From: Mycothermus thermophilus
Lineage: Eukaryota > Ascomycota > Sordariomycetes > Sordariales > Chaetomiaceae
Assembly (NCBI GenBank): GCA_011316235.1
Contig: QQBE01000009.1
Location: 186,001-250,000 of the forward strand
Length of the DNA stretch: 64,000 nt
Direction: 5' to 3'
Shown here one piece after another: positions 10,172 to 20,924 of this stretch; position 1 is the first letter of the stretch, and the number at the start of each line of letters is the position of its first letter. A program made the position numbers and the translations under genes. The notes beneath the pieces were generated by a model that saw only the letters and a program-made list of their open reading frames with translations, did not search any database and had not been told where the DNA came from.

Positions 10172-11328
10172 ACTGGTCTTCTTGAGCTCGGAAACCTCAT
10201 TGGACAGGCCGAAGTTAAGTTGGGACGCTTTAGAGGGGGAGACCGGAACGATGGTTATTGGAATGCTTAGCCTGGTTTTACGGCTGATAAAAGGGCGAGG
10301 GATAGGCAAAGTGGTTCTTATCCTCTCTAGAGATGTCGGTGGACGGGCGAGGGCTATATAGGAGGTTCTGTAGAGTATGGGGTATATATATAGGAATGAT
10401 CTGAGTGAGACAATCTTATTTCGGGGCTTAGTTTGTATTAAGTTTCGAGAGAGAGATGGGGAAAGTGAAGAAGTATATTAAGATTTTCTTTCATCCCTTC
10501 CTTTTCTTCCTCCCGCTACCGATCTACAGCAAACCAACCACTTTACAGTTGTCTCTACCCTCTAGCCGACCACCCCTCTTTCCTCGGCCCCTTGTACATC
10601 GAGAAGAATCCGACGCCTCTTCCGAGCCTCTCAGCTGCGAAGCAGGAGGCATTCAACACCCTTCTCACCCAGCGCCCGGCACTTAAGGAGGGACACGGGC
10701 TTCTCTTCTGCTTTCTAGCAGAGCCCGTGCCGAACTTGGAGTATTACTAAGTACCTGAAGTGTAAGTTGCCATTTTCGGACGACCCCACAGACCGCCGTC
10801 CCGGAACCGGAAGCACCCATCCTCGTCACGTGGTGTGACGACACAGTCCGGCCGACCGGTTGTGGGGCATGGAGACACGCTTGACCAAAACCGGTTAGAG
10901 ACAGGAGCTTGTGTGGGGTTTTTGGTGCGCATGTTGCATGCGGGTCCGGGCGGGATCGTGTTTGTGTGGAGGGGCCGACGACGCGATCGACGCGTTGCGA
11001 CATCTCTTCTTGTCTATGTCTTCTCTCACCTCGAACTCTCAACCCTTTTCTGGTTTTTTTTCCCTCCCATCTTGGTCATTTTACGTGGCTACATCTCCAA
11101 CTTTGTCATTTGAGTCATTTTCATTTTTCTTTATCTTGACGGTGGCTAGATCGTAGCTCGGACATTTGAGTCAGGCTGCGTCCGTGCATTCAGCGTCGCG
11201 GGACAAAGGCGACAGCCGCCCACCTCACCCAGTGTCTCATTCTCCACCAGAACAATTGGCCCCAGGCACGAGCCCTACACACAAGCTAGATCAATTCTAC
11301 ATTATCATCGAGACCATCACTGTTCATC
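10172..11328. other. Intergenic region between C4-finger gene and LRR gene
   Basis: Contains the 3' flank of the upstream gene, with a GGGGTATATATATAGG stretch near 10380, and the promoter of the LRR gene. Two TGAGTCA copies occur at 11111-11117 and 11166-11172. Open frames here have random composition. No RNA gene is recognised. Confidence 0.5.
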
Positions 11329-13077
11329 ATGGAGGTGGATGACGAGCCCAAGCTGCCAACGCTACCCGCGGGCCGGCCCGCCGCCACGCGTAAGCGTGCC
11401 CGAGACATGACGCCGCCGCCGCCGCCGCCTGAGACTTCCTCCACCTCGAGTGATCCCGCCGTCTTTTCCAGTGATGACGATCCAGCGCTCGACAACTACC
11501 AGGACAACGGGCGTCGCAAGCGGCGTTACGTGGGTGCTTGGTTTGACCAGCACCCCGCGTCCTCCGACTCGGCCGTCGATGACGAGCCCTTGCGGTTTCC
11601 CCCACCGCGTCGCGTCCGCGGCCCCGAGCCGCAGCAACCCCAGCAGAAGCGCGAGTTCAGGCGCCAGCTGGACAGTGGTGTGTGGATGGGCACCGATGGT
11701 TCTCTGACTGACACGGACGAGTCCTTCGAGCTGGAGCCGGTGGCGGCGAGGTTGCCTCTGGCGCCTCCTCGCCTTCCTCCCCTGGTTTCCACGCTCATGC
11801 AACCACCCCGCCCGCGACTGACGCGGTCAGAGCTGGAGGCTCAAAACACGATCCGTTCTTGCGTGGAGAATGGCATTGAGCGGGTTGATCTGAGGTAAGA
11901 AGACTTGTTGACCTTGCTGACGATTTGGGATGTTGGCTGACTCTTATACTCTCTCTGTAGTGGACTTGACTTGGAGACAATCTCGGATGGGCTTCTGGAT
12001 CCGATTGCCGACATCGAGCCCATCCCAACCGTGGCCAAGGATGTCGCCTTTGAGAAGAAAGACCCGCGGATCCAAGTGTTCCTCTACAGCAACCGCCTTC
12101 AGGCCTTCCCCATCGCTCTGCTCAATGTCGAACATCTCACAGTGCTCAGTCTCCGTGCAAACCAACTTACCGTCCTTCCATCAGCCATCGGCAGACTCAA
12201 GAATCTTGAGGCACTCAACATCGCCCAGAACTACCTCAACTATCTCCCTGGCGAGCTGTTGAATCTTCTCCAGAAGGGCAGCAAGCTCCACTCCTTCAAC
12301 TTCCAGCCCAACCGGTTCTGGAAGCCCGACATTGAATCCCTCCCACCAAATAGCGTCGACTCCAAGCTTGCCGAACAATATGAGCAACTCACCCACGGCA
12401 CCTTCCCATCCCTTGACCCCGACCTTCTCTGCCGTGGACAGATCACGAAGCTCCATTCGCGCAGCCCCGTGCAGTTCCTGGACGGCTCGGGGCGCACCTA
12501 CTCCACCTTCCGCATCCCCAAGGTCAAGAAGCACTGCCAAAGCCCTTTGCCGCGGGAAGATGACAGCAAGGAAATTGAACTGGAACCGCTCACGGCGCTG
12601 GCGGTTCCCAAGGAAGTCTCGCGCGAGCTTTCGTCTCCTGGCATTGCCCAAACCAGCCTCGCTGCCAACCCCCGCGGAGCGAGGTCCTTGTTCGAGCTCG
12701 CCCTGCGCGCGTGCGCCAAGTCGGCACAGGCGGATCGCATCGCCGAGTGGCTGCGCGAGGACGCGGACAGCGAAGGGGACGGGGAGTTTTGCTGGCCGAA
12801 GCACCTCGCGCCGGCGGTCGAGAGGGCGGTGGAGATGGTTCGGGAAGGAGGGGTCCGCTGCGCGATCTGCGGGAGGGACACGCTCGTGCCGATGACGATG
12901 TGGCTGGAGTTTAGGCACGTGGGGACGCAGGTGCTGGTAGATGGCAAGGTGGAGTTCAAGCCGGACGGGACGCAGTCGTTGGTGCCGTTTTTGATGGTGG
13001 GGTGTTCGTGGAGGTGTGTGCCGGGTAAGGTGGAGGTGGAGGAAAGGAAGGAGGAGAAGGAGGAGGAGTGTTGTTGA
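11329..13077 (+). CDS. Leucine-rich-repeat protein
   Basis: Exons 11329-11894 and 11961-13077 with a 66 nt intron (GTAAGA...TGTAG); the junction reads DLSGLDLETISDG. The product is about 560 residues. Residues 1-175 are disordered and Pro-rich (a PPPPPP run, DSDSS-like acidic patches, KRKRR-like basic patch GRRKRRYVGAWF). At about 215-300 there are LRRs of the typical type: LTVLSLRANQLTVLPSAIG and LKNLEALNIAQNYLNYLPGE. A C-terminal cysteine-containing region follows (GVRCAICGRDTLVPMTMWLE ... VGCSWRCVPG), and the tail is Glu/Lys-rich ending ECC. It could be a protein-binding scaffold. The CAICG...CSWRC part may bind a metal, but this is inference. I cannot assign it to a named pathway. Confidence 0.8.
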
Positions 13078-13791
13078 GGACGGGAGGGTGTGGATGAGGG
13101 GGGGGAGAGGTAGTGCGAGGCTGTTTGAAGGGGATAAGGGACTGTGTATATTCCTGAGAGCATGACTGGTTTGATACCCGGATCGGGGAGGATTTTGTGC
13201 CTTGTTATTCATGATGGAGGGAGAGTGGCAAGTACATGGGAGACAGCTAATGTACATGTATGGAGTTGAAAATATAGCAATTGGTCTACTGCCCCCAAAC
13301 CAACAAGTTCATGTCTCGTGTGTTGAGATGTGTAGCCGTGTCGCAACTTGGTCAACATCTCTTCGGTGTGGGCATTGATCAAGCTGGTGGTGCCAAGACT
13401 GGTGAGACAGGGGGAGCTCGGGAATGTGGGTCCGCCTGCTTCCAGGTTCCAGGTTCTCGCAGTTCTCAGCCCAAACGTCACAACAACACAACACAACACA
13501 CAACACATAGGGGCAGGATCCTGGAACTGGAAGAGCTCCCATTCCGTCCCATCCACGACGACAAAGCACTCCCACCTCCTCCATCTTCAACCAGACATCC
13601 AAGGGAGAGCCAATATCGACTGATATACGAGCTCCTCATTGTTTCGATACAGCCAATGGATCCAAGCCCATAGCCATCTCGACCAAACACTGCAATAACC
13701 AATCCAACTTCGGTCCACAGGGCGCCCAGCCCTCGCGCCGGCGCCATCCTTTCTCCGACCGACCTAGGTAAACAGAAGAAATAAAGACAAG
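13078..13791. other. Intergenic region between LRR gene and emc1
   Basis: The 3' flank of the LRR gene and the promoter of emc1. An ACAACACAACAC repeat lies at about 13482-13505. No TATA box, gene or RNA gene is convincing. Confidence 0.5.
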
Positions 13792-16700
13792 ATGCACACA
13801 CCAACGCCCACCCTCCTCTCCGCCGCCACCGCCGCCCTCCTCCTCTCCCTCTTCCCCTCCCCCGCCTCCGCCGTCTTCCGCGACGAGGTCGGCCACATCG
13901 ACTACCACCACCAACTCCTCGGCATCCCCCAGCGCGAGACCACCTTCTTCCACCGTCCCCGCCGCGACGACCGCGCCAGCCTGCTCTACACCCTCACCGA
14001 CGCCGCCGTCGTCGGCGCCGTCAACCCGGGCACGGGAGAGGTTGTGTGGCGCCAGCCGTTGGGGGATTATTCGGCTTCACACAGGCACAATGTCAGTCTT
14101 GGTGGGGACGATTATAAGAGCGCAGGGGTTATTGGGTTTTTGAGAGCAGGCGAGGGGGACGGGAGTGTTTTTAGTGCGTATAGAGACGCCGTGCATGCGT
14201 GGGATGCGGTCACCGGGAGGAATCGGTTTCGTGCCGAATTTGGAGACAAGTCGAAGGTGGTGGATTTGGAGGTGCTGCAGATGACGGAGAGCGGGGAGGC
14301 GAGGAAGGATGTGTTGGCGCTGTTTGAGGAAGGGGAGGAGGGGACGACGGTGCTGAGGAGGCTGAGCGCCGTGGATGGCGCCCCGGTCTGGGAGTACACA
14401 GAGGTCACCAGCGATGTGCCCCTGCAGGTGAGCACCAACCTGGAAAAGGTCTTCCTGGTCAGCCTTAAGGGGGCGGCAGGAGGGTATGGGTTGAAGGTGA
14501 CGGTGCTGGATCCCGTGACGGGGCAGAAGGTGGATGAGATCCTGCTCGGGTCCAAGGCGGATGAGGTCCGCGGCAGGGAGGATGTGGTGCTGGTTGGTGC
14601 CAACTCTGCCGCGCCGGTTGTCGTGTGGACAAACGCTGCCCGCAAGACGCTCTGGGTCAACGTGCTCGGAACCAATACCAGGCATGAGTTTGCCCTGCCG
14701 GATGGCACGGTCAGCGTGGAGGTCCACGCGCCGCATCTGGTCCAGTCGCAGCCGCATTTCCTCGTCCACAGCAGGACGGCCACTGGCCATCGCGGGGACG
14801 TCTTCCATGTCGACCTCAAGACCAACGCCGTGTCCAAGGCGTACAGTCTGCCTCACCTTGCCGGCCCGGGCGCCTTCTCAACCAGCTCCGATGGCGCCAG
14901 CGTCTACTTTACGCGCATCACCGAGGAGGAGGCGATTCTTGTTTCGTCGCAGTCCCATGGAGTGCTCGCGCGCTGGCCGCTGAAGTCTCTCGGCGACGCT
15001 CCCCTGCACGGCGTCTCGGAAGTCATCAAGAAGATCGGTGCTGAGGATAGCTACGCGGTGCGTGCGGCTGTCGTGACCGACGCCGACGACTGGGTTCTGG
15101 TCCGCAACGGCGAGATCGCCTGGACACGCCCAGAGGGCATGTCGGGTGCCATTGCCACCGCCTTCGCCGGGATTCCCGAGGACGAAGACCTGGCTAGGTC
15201 GCTCGAGCAGGAGGCGCACAGCAACCCGTGGCATGCCTACCTTCATCGCGTGCAGCGCCACATCAAGGATCTCCGCTACTTCCCAGCCTGGCTGCAGGGC
15301 ATCCCCGCGAGGTTCATCAGCAGCGTGCTGGGCACCGACGTGGCGCCGCCCGCCAGCGGGAAGCTCGCGCGCGATAGCTTTGGCTTCCACAAACTGGTCG
15401 TCCTTGCCACGCGTCGCGGCATGCTTTACGTGCTTGATGTTGGGAACAAGGGCAAGATCGTCTGGCGCAAACGGGCCTTCAAGATCCCGCCCGGTCGGCA
15501 GTGGGACGTCAAGGGCGTCCATGTGGACGACGCAACTGGCCGGGTTACCATTCTGGGAGCTCACAACGACTTCGTCGTGCTGCGGGTTGACACAGGCGAG
15601 ATCGTTGAGTCGAAGGGCCCCAGCCCCGAGGCCACGACGCAGGCGACGGCTCTGGTTGACACCGACTCGGGCCCGCAACTGATCCGGATTGGCCGCGGCG
15701 GCAAGGTCGGTGAGCTCCCCGCCAACAAGGCGCCCCGGCAGACCGTCGTCACGCGCGGTCCGGACGGCGAGCTCCGCGGCGTCGTCTTCGTCGGCAACGG
15801 CACCACGGCCTACGAGACCACCTCCTGGACATTCCTCCCTCCTCCTGGGTACCGCATTGTCAACATCGCCACCCGTTCTCCTCACGAGGCTGTCGCGTCT
15901 ATCGGACGCGTCCTCGGCGACCGCACCGTGTTGTACAAGTACCTCAACCCCAACCTTATCGTGGTCGCTGCCATTGAAGACTCTACACGCACGCTCGCCA
16001 TCTACCTCCTCGACACCGTCTCGGGTCAGATCCTCTCCTCCTCCCGCCACCCTGGCGTCGACCCCACCAAGCCCATCGAGTGCGCCCTGTCCGAGAACTG
16101 GTTCACGTGCACCTTCTTCGGCCGCTACCCGCTCCGCGACAACCCCACCCAGTCGCTGCAAGCCTACCAAATCGTCGTCTCAGACCTCTACGAAAGCGAC
16201 GTCCCCAACGACCGCGGCCCGCTCGGCCCCGCCGACAAGCCTTACTCGGCCGTCGGTCCCGTGGACGACCCAACCGGCCGCGTCCCGCTCCCCGCCGTCT
16301 TCTCGCAGGCGTACGTGCTCAGCGCGCCCCTCGCCGCGCTGCAGGTCACCCAGACCCGCCAGGGCATCGCCGCGCGCCAGCTGCTCGCGTACCTGCCCGA
16401 GGCCCGCGGGGTGGCGGCCATCCCGCGCTTGGTCCTCGAGCCGCGGCGGCCCGTCGGGCGCGACCCTACCCCGGCCGAGCAGGAGGAAGGGCTGATCCGG
16501 TACCACCCGGCGCTCGAGATCGATCCGCGCAGCGTGGTCTCGCACGAGTGGGACGTGCTCGGCGTGAGGCACATCGCGGCGGTGCCGGCCGTGGTGGAGA
16601 GCACGTGCCTCGTGCTGGCGTACGGGGAGGTGGACGTGTTTGGGACGAGGGTGGCGCCGAGTTTCTTGTTTGATATTTTGGGCAAAGGGTTTAATAAGGT

Positions 16701-16873
16701 GTCGTTGGTGGGGACGGTGGCGGCGTTGTTTGCCGGCGTGGTGGTGTTGGCTCCGATGGTAAGTTTGTTTTTGTTTTTGTTGACGATGTTGATGCTGGTG
16801 AGGAGTATTGCTAACGGCGGCGTGACAGGTCAAGAGGAAACAGATCAATATGCGCTGGAAGGCGCCGTTGTAA
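13792..16873 (+). CDS. emc1: ER membrane protein complex subunit 1 (EMC1)
   Basis: Largest subunit of the ER membrane complex, which inserts and folds multi-pass and tail-anchored membrane proteins. Exons 13792-16758 and 16829-16873, with intron 16759-16828 (GTAAGT...GACAG). Splicing gives the conserved tail APMVKRKQINMRWKAPL. The product is 1003 residues, normal for fungal EMC1. Residues 1-27 are a signal peptide ending near PASAVF. Lumenal PQQ-like beta-propellers follow (GAVNPGTGEVVWRQPL; GMLYVLDVGNKGKIVWRK). The DUF1620-type C-terminal domain includes SHEWDVLGVRHIAAVPAVVE, and one membrane helix sits at about 965-989 (VSLVGTVAALFAGVVVLAP) before a basic cytosolic tail. If the last intron is retained the frame stays open to 17109, giving a different C-terminus. 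Confidence 0.94.
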
Positions 16874-17598
16874 GGGGGTGGAGGATATGGGAGGTGAAGT
16901 GCTGGTTTGCATATCTAGATACTAGATGGTTGGAATCGCATTTTGTTTTTGGTTGGTGGTCATACTACGTGCTTCCTTGGGAGGTTTGGATCAGGTGCTT
17001 CATGATTGCTATGTCTTGGTGTGGTAAGTCATGTTGCCCATCACCTCGGGTTGAGAATGATTTCAACAGGCATCACCGTTCCAGCAGCCCAGCTCTTCGA
17101 AGTTCTTAAGATCGTGTGAAGGACATGATGGGCTCATCCACGAGTTGATTGATGCTCTCTGTTCGGTCGGCGACAGTTCGGCCCCCACCGCCCCACAACC
17201 GCAGTTAAGTTCCGTGTCCGCTCGGAGGCCAAGAACCGACCTGACCCACTTCTCCGCTATTCCGTCTCACCGGAGCCAACAGCCACCTCAGCTCCCTACA
17301 TTCTTCATATCTCTTGACAGAGGAGATCCTGCTGGAGCTCATTTCGCTTCGATTCCGGCCGACGCTTTTCGGTTAGTTCATGCCTCGTGAGCTCTTCTTG
17401 AGCATCAGTCCCCCCCACATCAGCTACCTCACTTTTCGCCTCCCATCCCTCACTAGCGCTTTTCCGAGTACCTAGTTGTTGTGTTTGTCCCCCGTGTAGC
17501 ACACCACCACCAACCAACCAACCACTCTATGGTCGGCTTTTCGTGATAAAACGATCCGCAGATTCAGCCCTAGCTTTCCCAACACACAAGTCCCCAGC
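16874..17598. other. Intergenic region between emc1 and the Zn2Cys6 gene
   Basis: The 3' flank of emc1 and the promoter/leader of the transcription factor. ACCAACCAACCAACC-type short repeats lie at about 17508-17523. No other gene is visible. Confidence 0.5.
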
Positions 17599-20500
17599 AT
17601 GGATCTGAACCCGACAACCACAACAGAGTCTCCTCCTGCCGGGGGAGAACCGGCTGTTGCCGCCCACCTCCCACGCCCCCCGCTCCGAGGCCCACGAGTC
17701 GCTTATGCGTGTGAAGCGTGCAGGGCTGCTAAAGTGAGGTGTCAGGCGGGTGGGCAGGGGGGGATTTGCAAGAGGTAGGCGTGTGAGTTTACTACCAAGT
17801 TCTATGGGTGTGGCTACTTCTCTCTGCTTGTCTCGGATTTGTATGTATGTATGTACTCCTAGGGGAACTGGGCTGCAGGATACATACATACATTTGGCCC
17901 CGGGCTTGTTGGGTCCAACCAAGCCGGCTCAGGACCCGGAAGGTGGTGGGAGCACCCTAGCGTTCCCGGAGCTTATTCTTGATGGGGTGTGACGCCACTT
18001 ACAACAGTCTCTTTCTGGGGCATGGCGGATGAGCTGTTGGGTCTGTCCAGAGCTTGTGATATTCATTCTTATGTCTCTGGATGTCTCACTTACACAACTC
18101 CTCACAGATGTCTCGAGTCTAAGCGGGAGTGTATCTTCAAGACTGGCCCTCGAACCCGGCGGCCTAGACAGTCGAGGAGGTAAGACGTTACTCTCCATTA
18201 TATTTATAAATTGTTCTCAATATCTCTCCTTCATTCCTTGTTGCTTCTCCAACCTCTCTCCCCTCGCCCATGGCCTCCCTGCCTCCGCCACACGGCGAGA
18301 CACCAAACCCCCTTTCTCCCATGTTGACATCCATCTCAACAAGAAACCTCAACGCCCCAGATCCCACCTCCGGCTCCGGCTCTCCTTCCTCATCATCCAA
18401 CCAACAACCCCTTCCACCGCCTCCTCGCCAAACCTACCCGGCACCTCCGGGCCCCTCCAAAACCTTCACCATCGACATCCCCATGGCCCCGGACGACTAT
18501 TACGACTACGAAGCCGACCTGGCAGGACCGCTCGAGGCGCTGCGTCTGACGCACGAGCACGCCCTGGACCTTCTTGTGCCGCACGTCCCTGAGGCAGCAG
18601 AGGACGAGGAGTTCGGGGGTGAGCAATTCCAGGGAGATGATGACGACAACGACGACGACCCGGAATGGGCCGACCACGCCTCCGCATCCGTCGCCTGCTC
18701 CTCCGCAGCGCTCTCGCAGGCCTCGTCCCTCCCCGTCGGCGCGTCTGCGCTGTCGACCTCGCCCAGCTGCGCCGGAATTGGCCCGCCAACAGCATCCAAT
18801 TCGGCCAAGGAAAAGGACGGCACCAGCAGGAGGGCTAGAACGCTCGCCTCGATGCGCCTGCAGCCGCAGTTCAACCTGGACTCGGCGGGGGAGCTGCTGC
18901 GGCGGTTCCGTGAAGCCATGTTGAGCCACTTCCACTGCGTGGCGGTGAGGGAGGACGAGACGGTGCCGTCCATGGCGCGCGAGCGGCCGTTTGTGCTGCT
19001 GGCGGTGCTGGCGGCGGCGAGCGGCAGCGCGACACTGCAGGGGCATGGGCTGTATGATGAGGAGTTTAGGAAGGTGTTGGGGCTGAAGTTTGTTGCCGGA
19101 GGGGAGAGGAGTTTGGAGCTGTTGCAAGGGTTGGTGGTTTATATTTCCTGGTACGTTTCTTCCTCAGAGTCGTTGTTGGTGTGTTTCGGAGAGTTAGCAA
19201 TGCTTACTATTGTCATTTGTTGGGCATACCTAGGTATCCGTTCCATTTGCGGCCCAAGAACCGGCAGGCTGTGCAGTACATTCGCATGGTTGTCGATATC
19301 GTCACGGATCTGGAGTTGGATCAGGACCCAGGGATCGATAGCCTGGATGTACCGCCGAGTCCCGAACGGCTGGATCAGATCCGAGTGTATCTAGCGAGCT
19401 ATTATCTCGCGTCCTCGTAAGTCTCTCATGTGGTCGCGCAGGCCTTCAAGGTTCCTGGATCTGACATGACAACACTCCAGCTTCGCCTCCACCTGGAACC
19501 GGACAACCTCCCTCGCCTACACCGACTACACGGCCTGGTGCAGCGAGCTCCTCCAACGCCACAGCCCTTTCCACGGCGACCAGGTCCTCGCCTGGCAAGT
19601 CCGCCTGCAACGGCTCGCCGAAGAAACCAACGAGCTCCGCCGCCGCCAGCGCGGCCAGCGAGATTACCAAACCGAGCTTATGCTCCGCGGCATGGAAACC
19701 CAGCTCGACGAGTGGGAGGCGCGCATGGACCCGGCCGTCGCCGCCGCCACCCCCATCCGCATCGCCGTCCGCTACACCCGCCTGTTTCTCTCGGGTGCCC
19801 CGCTGCTCACCCTCCCGTCGGCTAGACTCAAACAATCCCTGCGAAACGTTGCCGTGCCTACCGGCAGCACACAGGCAGCAGCAGCAGCAGCTGGAGGAGG
19901 CTTCCGCCCCGACCCTCGCCGCCTCGCCGCCCTCATCCCCGTCCTGCACGACACGTACGAGCGGTTTCTCGCCCTTGACGCGGCTGACATCCGGGCGTTT
20001 TCGGGAGCGGAGTGGAGCGCGCTGATACAGGCTATTATTCTTGGGTTTCGGCTGTCATTTCCGCTGGCGGGGACGTGCCCGGAGGAGGAGGAGAAGGAGT
20101 GGGAGGACGCGGCGGCGAGGAGGAGTGCGGTGAGGTTTGGGGATTATATCGAACGGCTGTGTCGGTTGGGAGGGGGGAGTTGTTCGGAGGAGATCAGGGC
20201 GGGGTTGGTTGCTGCTGCTTCTGCTTCTGTTGGAGCTGGTGCTGGTGCCGCGGGAGCGGGGACGGAGGGGACTAATGGTGGTGGTGACGCTGGGAAACAA
20301 CAGCAACAGCAACAGCAGGCGAAGAGTATGGATGTCTTGAGTGCGAGTAAGGTTGTGTTTGAGATGGTGAAGACCAAGTTTTGGAGGCGGGTGGCAAGGT
20401 TGGAGGGAGGAAGAGGGAGAAGAGGAGGAAAACAACAGGAATTGAACCATCCACAACAAGCAGAAGCACAGAACTTGGCCGGCCTGCCGCAGGAAGGACA

Positions 20501-20924
20501 TGGCGGTAATCATCACGACAATCGTCAACAGCAACAACACCAACTGTACACAAACCTCAACGCCTGGCGGTCGACCGGTCCTCCTCCGCCTCCCACCCCT
20601 ACCAGCCACCGCGATCCCGCCATCAGCGGATGTCCCATGATGGACGGCAGCCTTGAAACGTTTTATCCCTATTGGGATGAGACTTTCAGCATGAACAGCC
20701 CGGCCGGTGCCTGGAGTAATAGGGGTGGAGGAGCAGGTGGAATGTTCAGTGGTGGTGGTGGGAGTGGTACTGGATCACCGATGCCAGTGATGATGGCGTC
20801 ACACCCACAGGGGGCCGCAGGAGCTATGTCCGGGGGGTTTGGACTGCCGGATGATTTGTGGGCGACCATGACGATGGGTTGGGCACATGGTGGTGGTGAT
20901 GCTGGTGGGTTTGAAGGGGCTTGA
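17599..20924 (+). CDS. Zn2Cys6 fungal transcription factor
   Basis: Five exons inferred: 17599-17774, 18108-18179, 18344-19150, 19234-19416 and 19481-20924 (about 893 residues). Joining exons 1 and 2 rebuilds the binuclear cluster CEACRAAKVRC ... CKRCLESKREC with its six cysteines. A basic linker follows (TGPRTRRPRQSRR), the usual DNA-binding arrangement of the Gal4 class. The third exon holds a Pro/Ser-rich linker, then the fungal-specific TF domain (ELLRRFREAMLSHFHCVAV; VYISWYPFHLRPKNRQAVQ across an intron). The C-terminus is Gly/Gln/Asn-rich and probably activating. Intron 1 is unusually long (333 nt). The intron 2 acceptor at 18343 is the only AG in the area that keeps frame and is less certain. 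Target genes are unknown; no cluster of metabolic genes adjoins it. Confidence 0.85.

Noticed and set aside
12181..13257. 358-residue minus-strand frame opposite the LRR gene
   Set aside because: Shadow of the LRR coding sequence; His/Arg/Leu-rich composition typical of antisense frames.
14878..16170. 430-residue minus-strand frame opposite emc1
   Set aside because: Shadow frame of emc1 with no family features.
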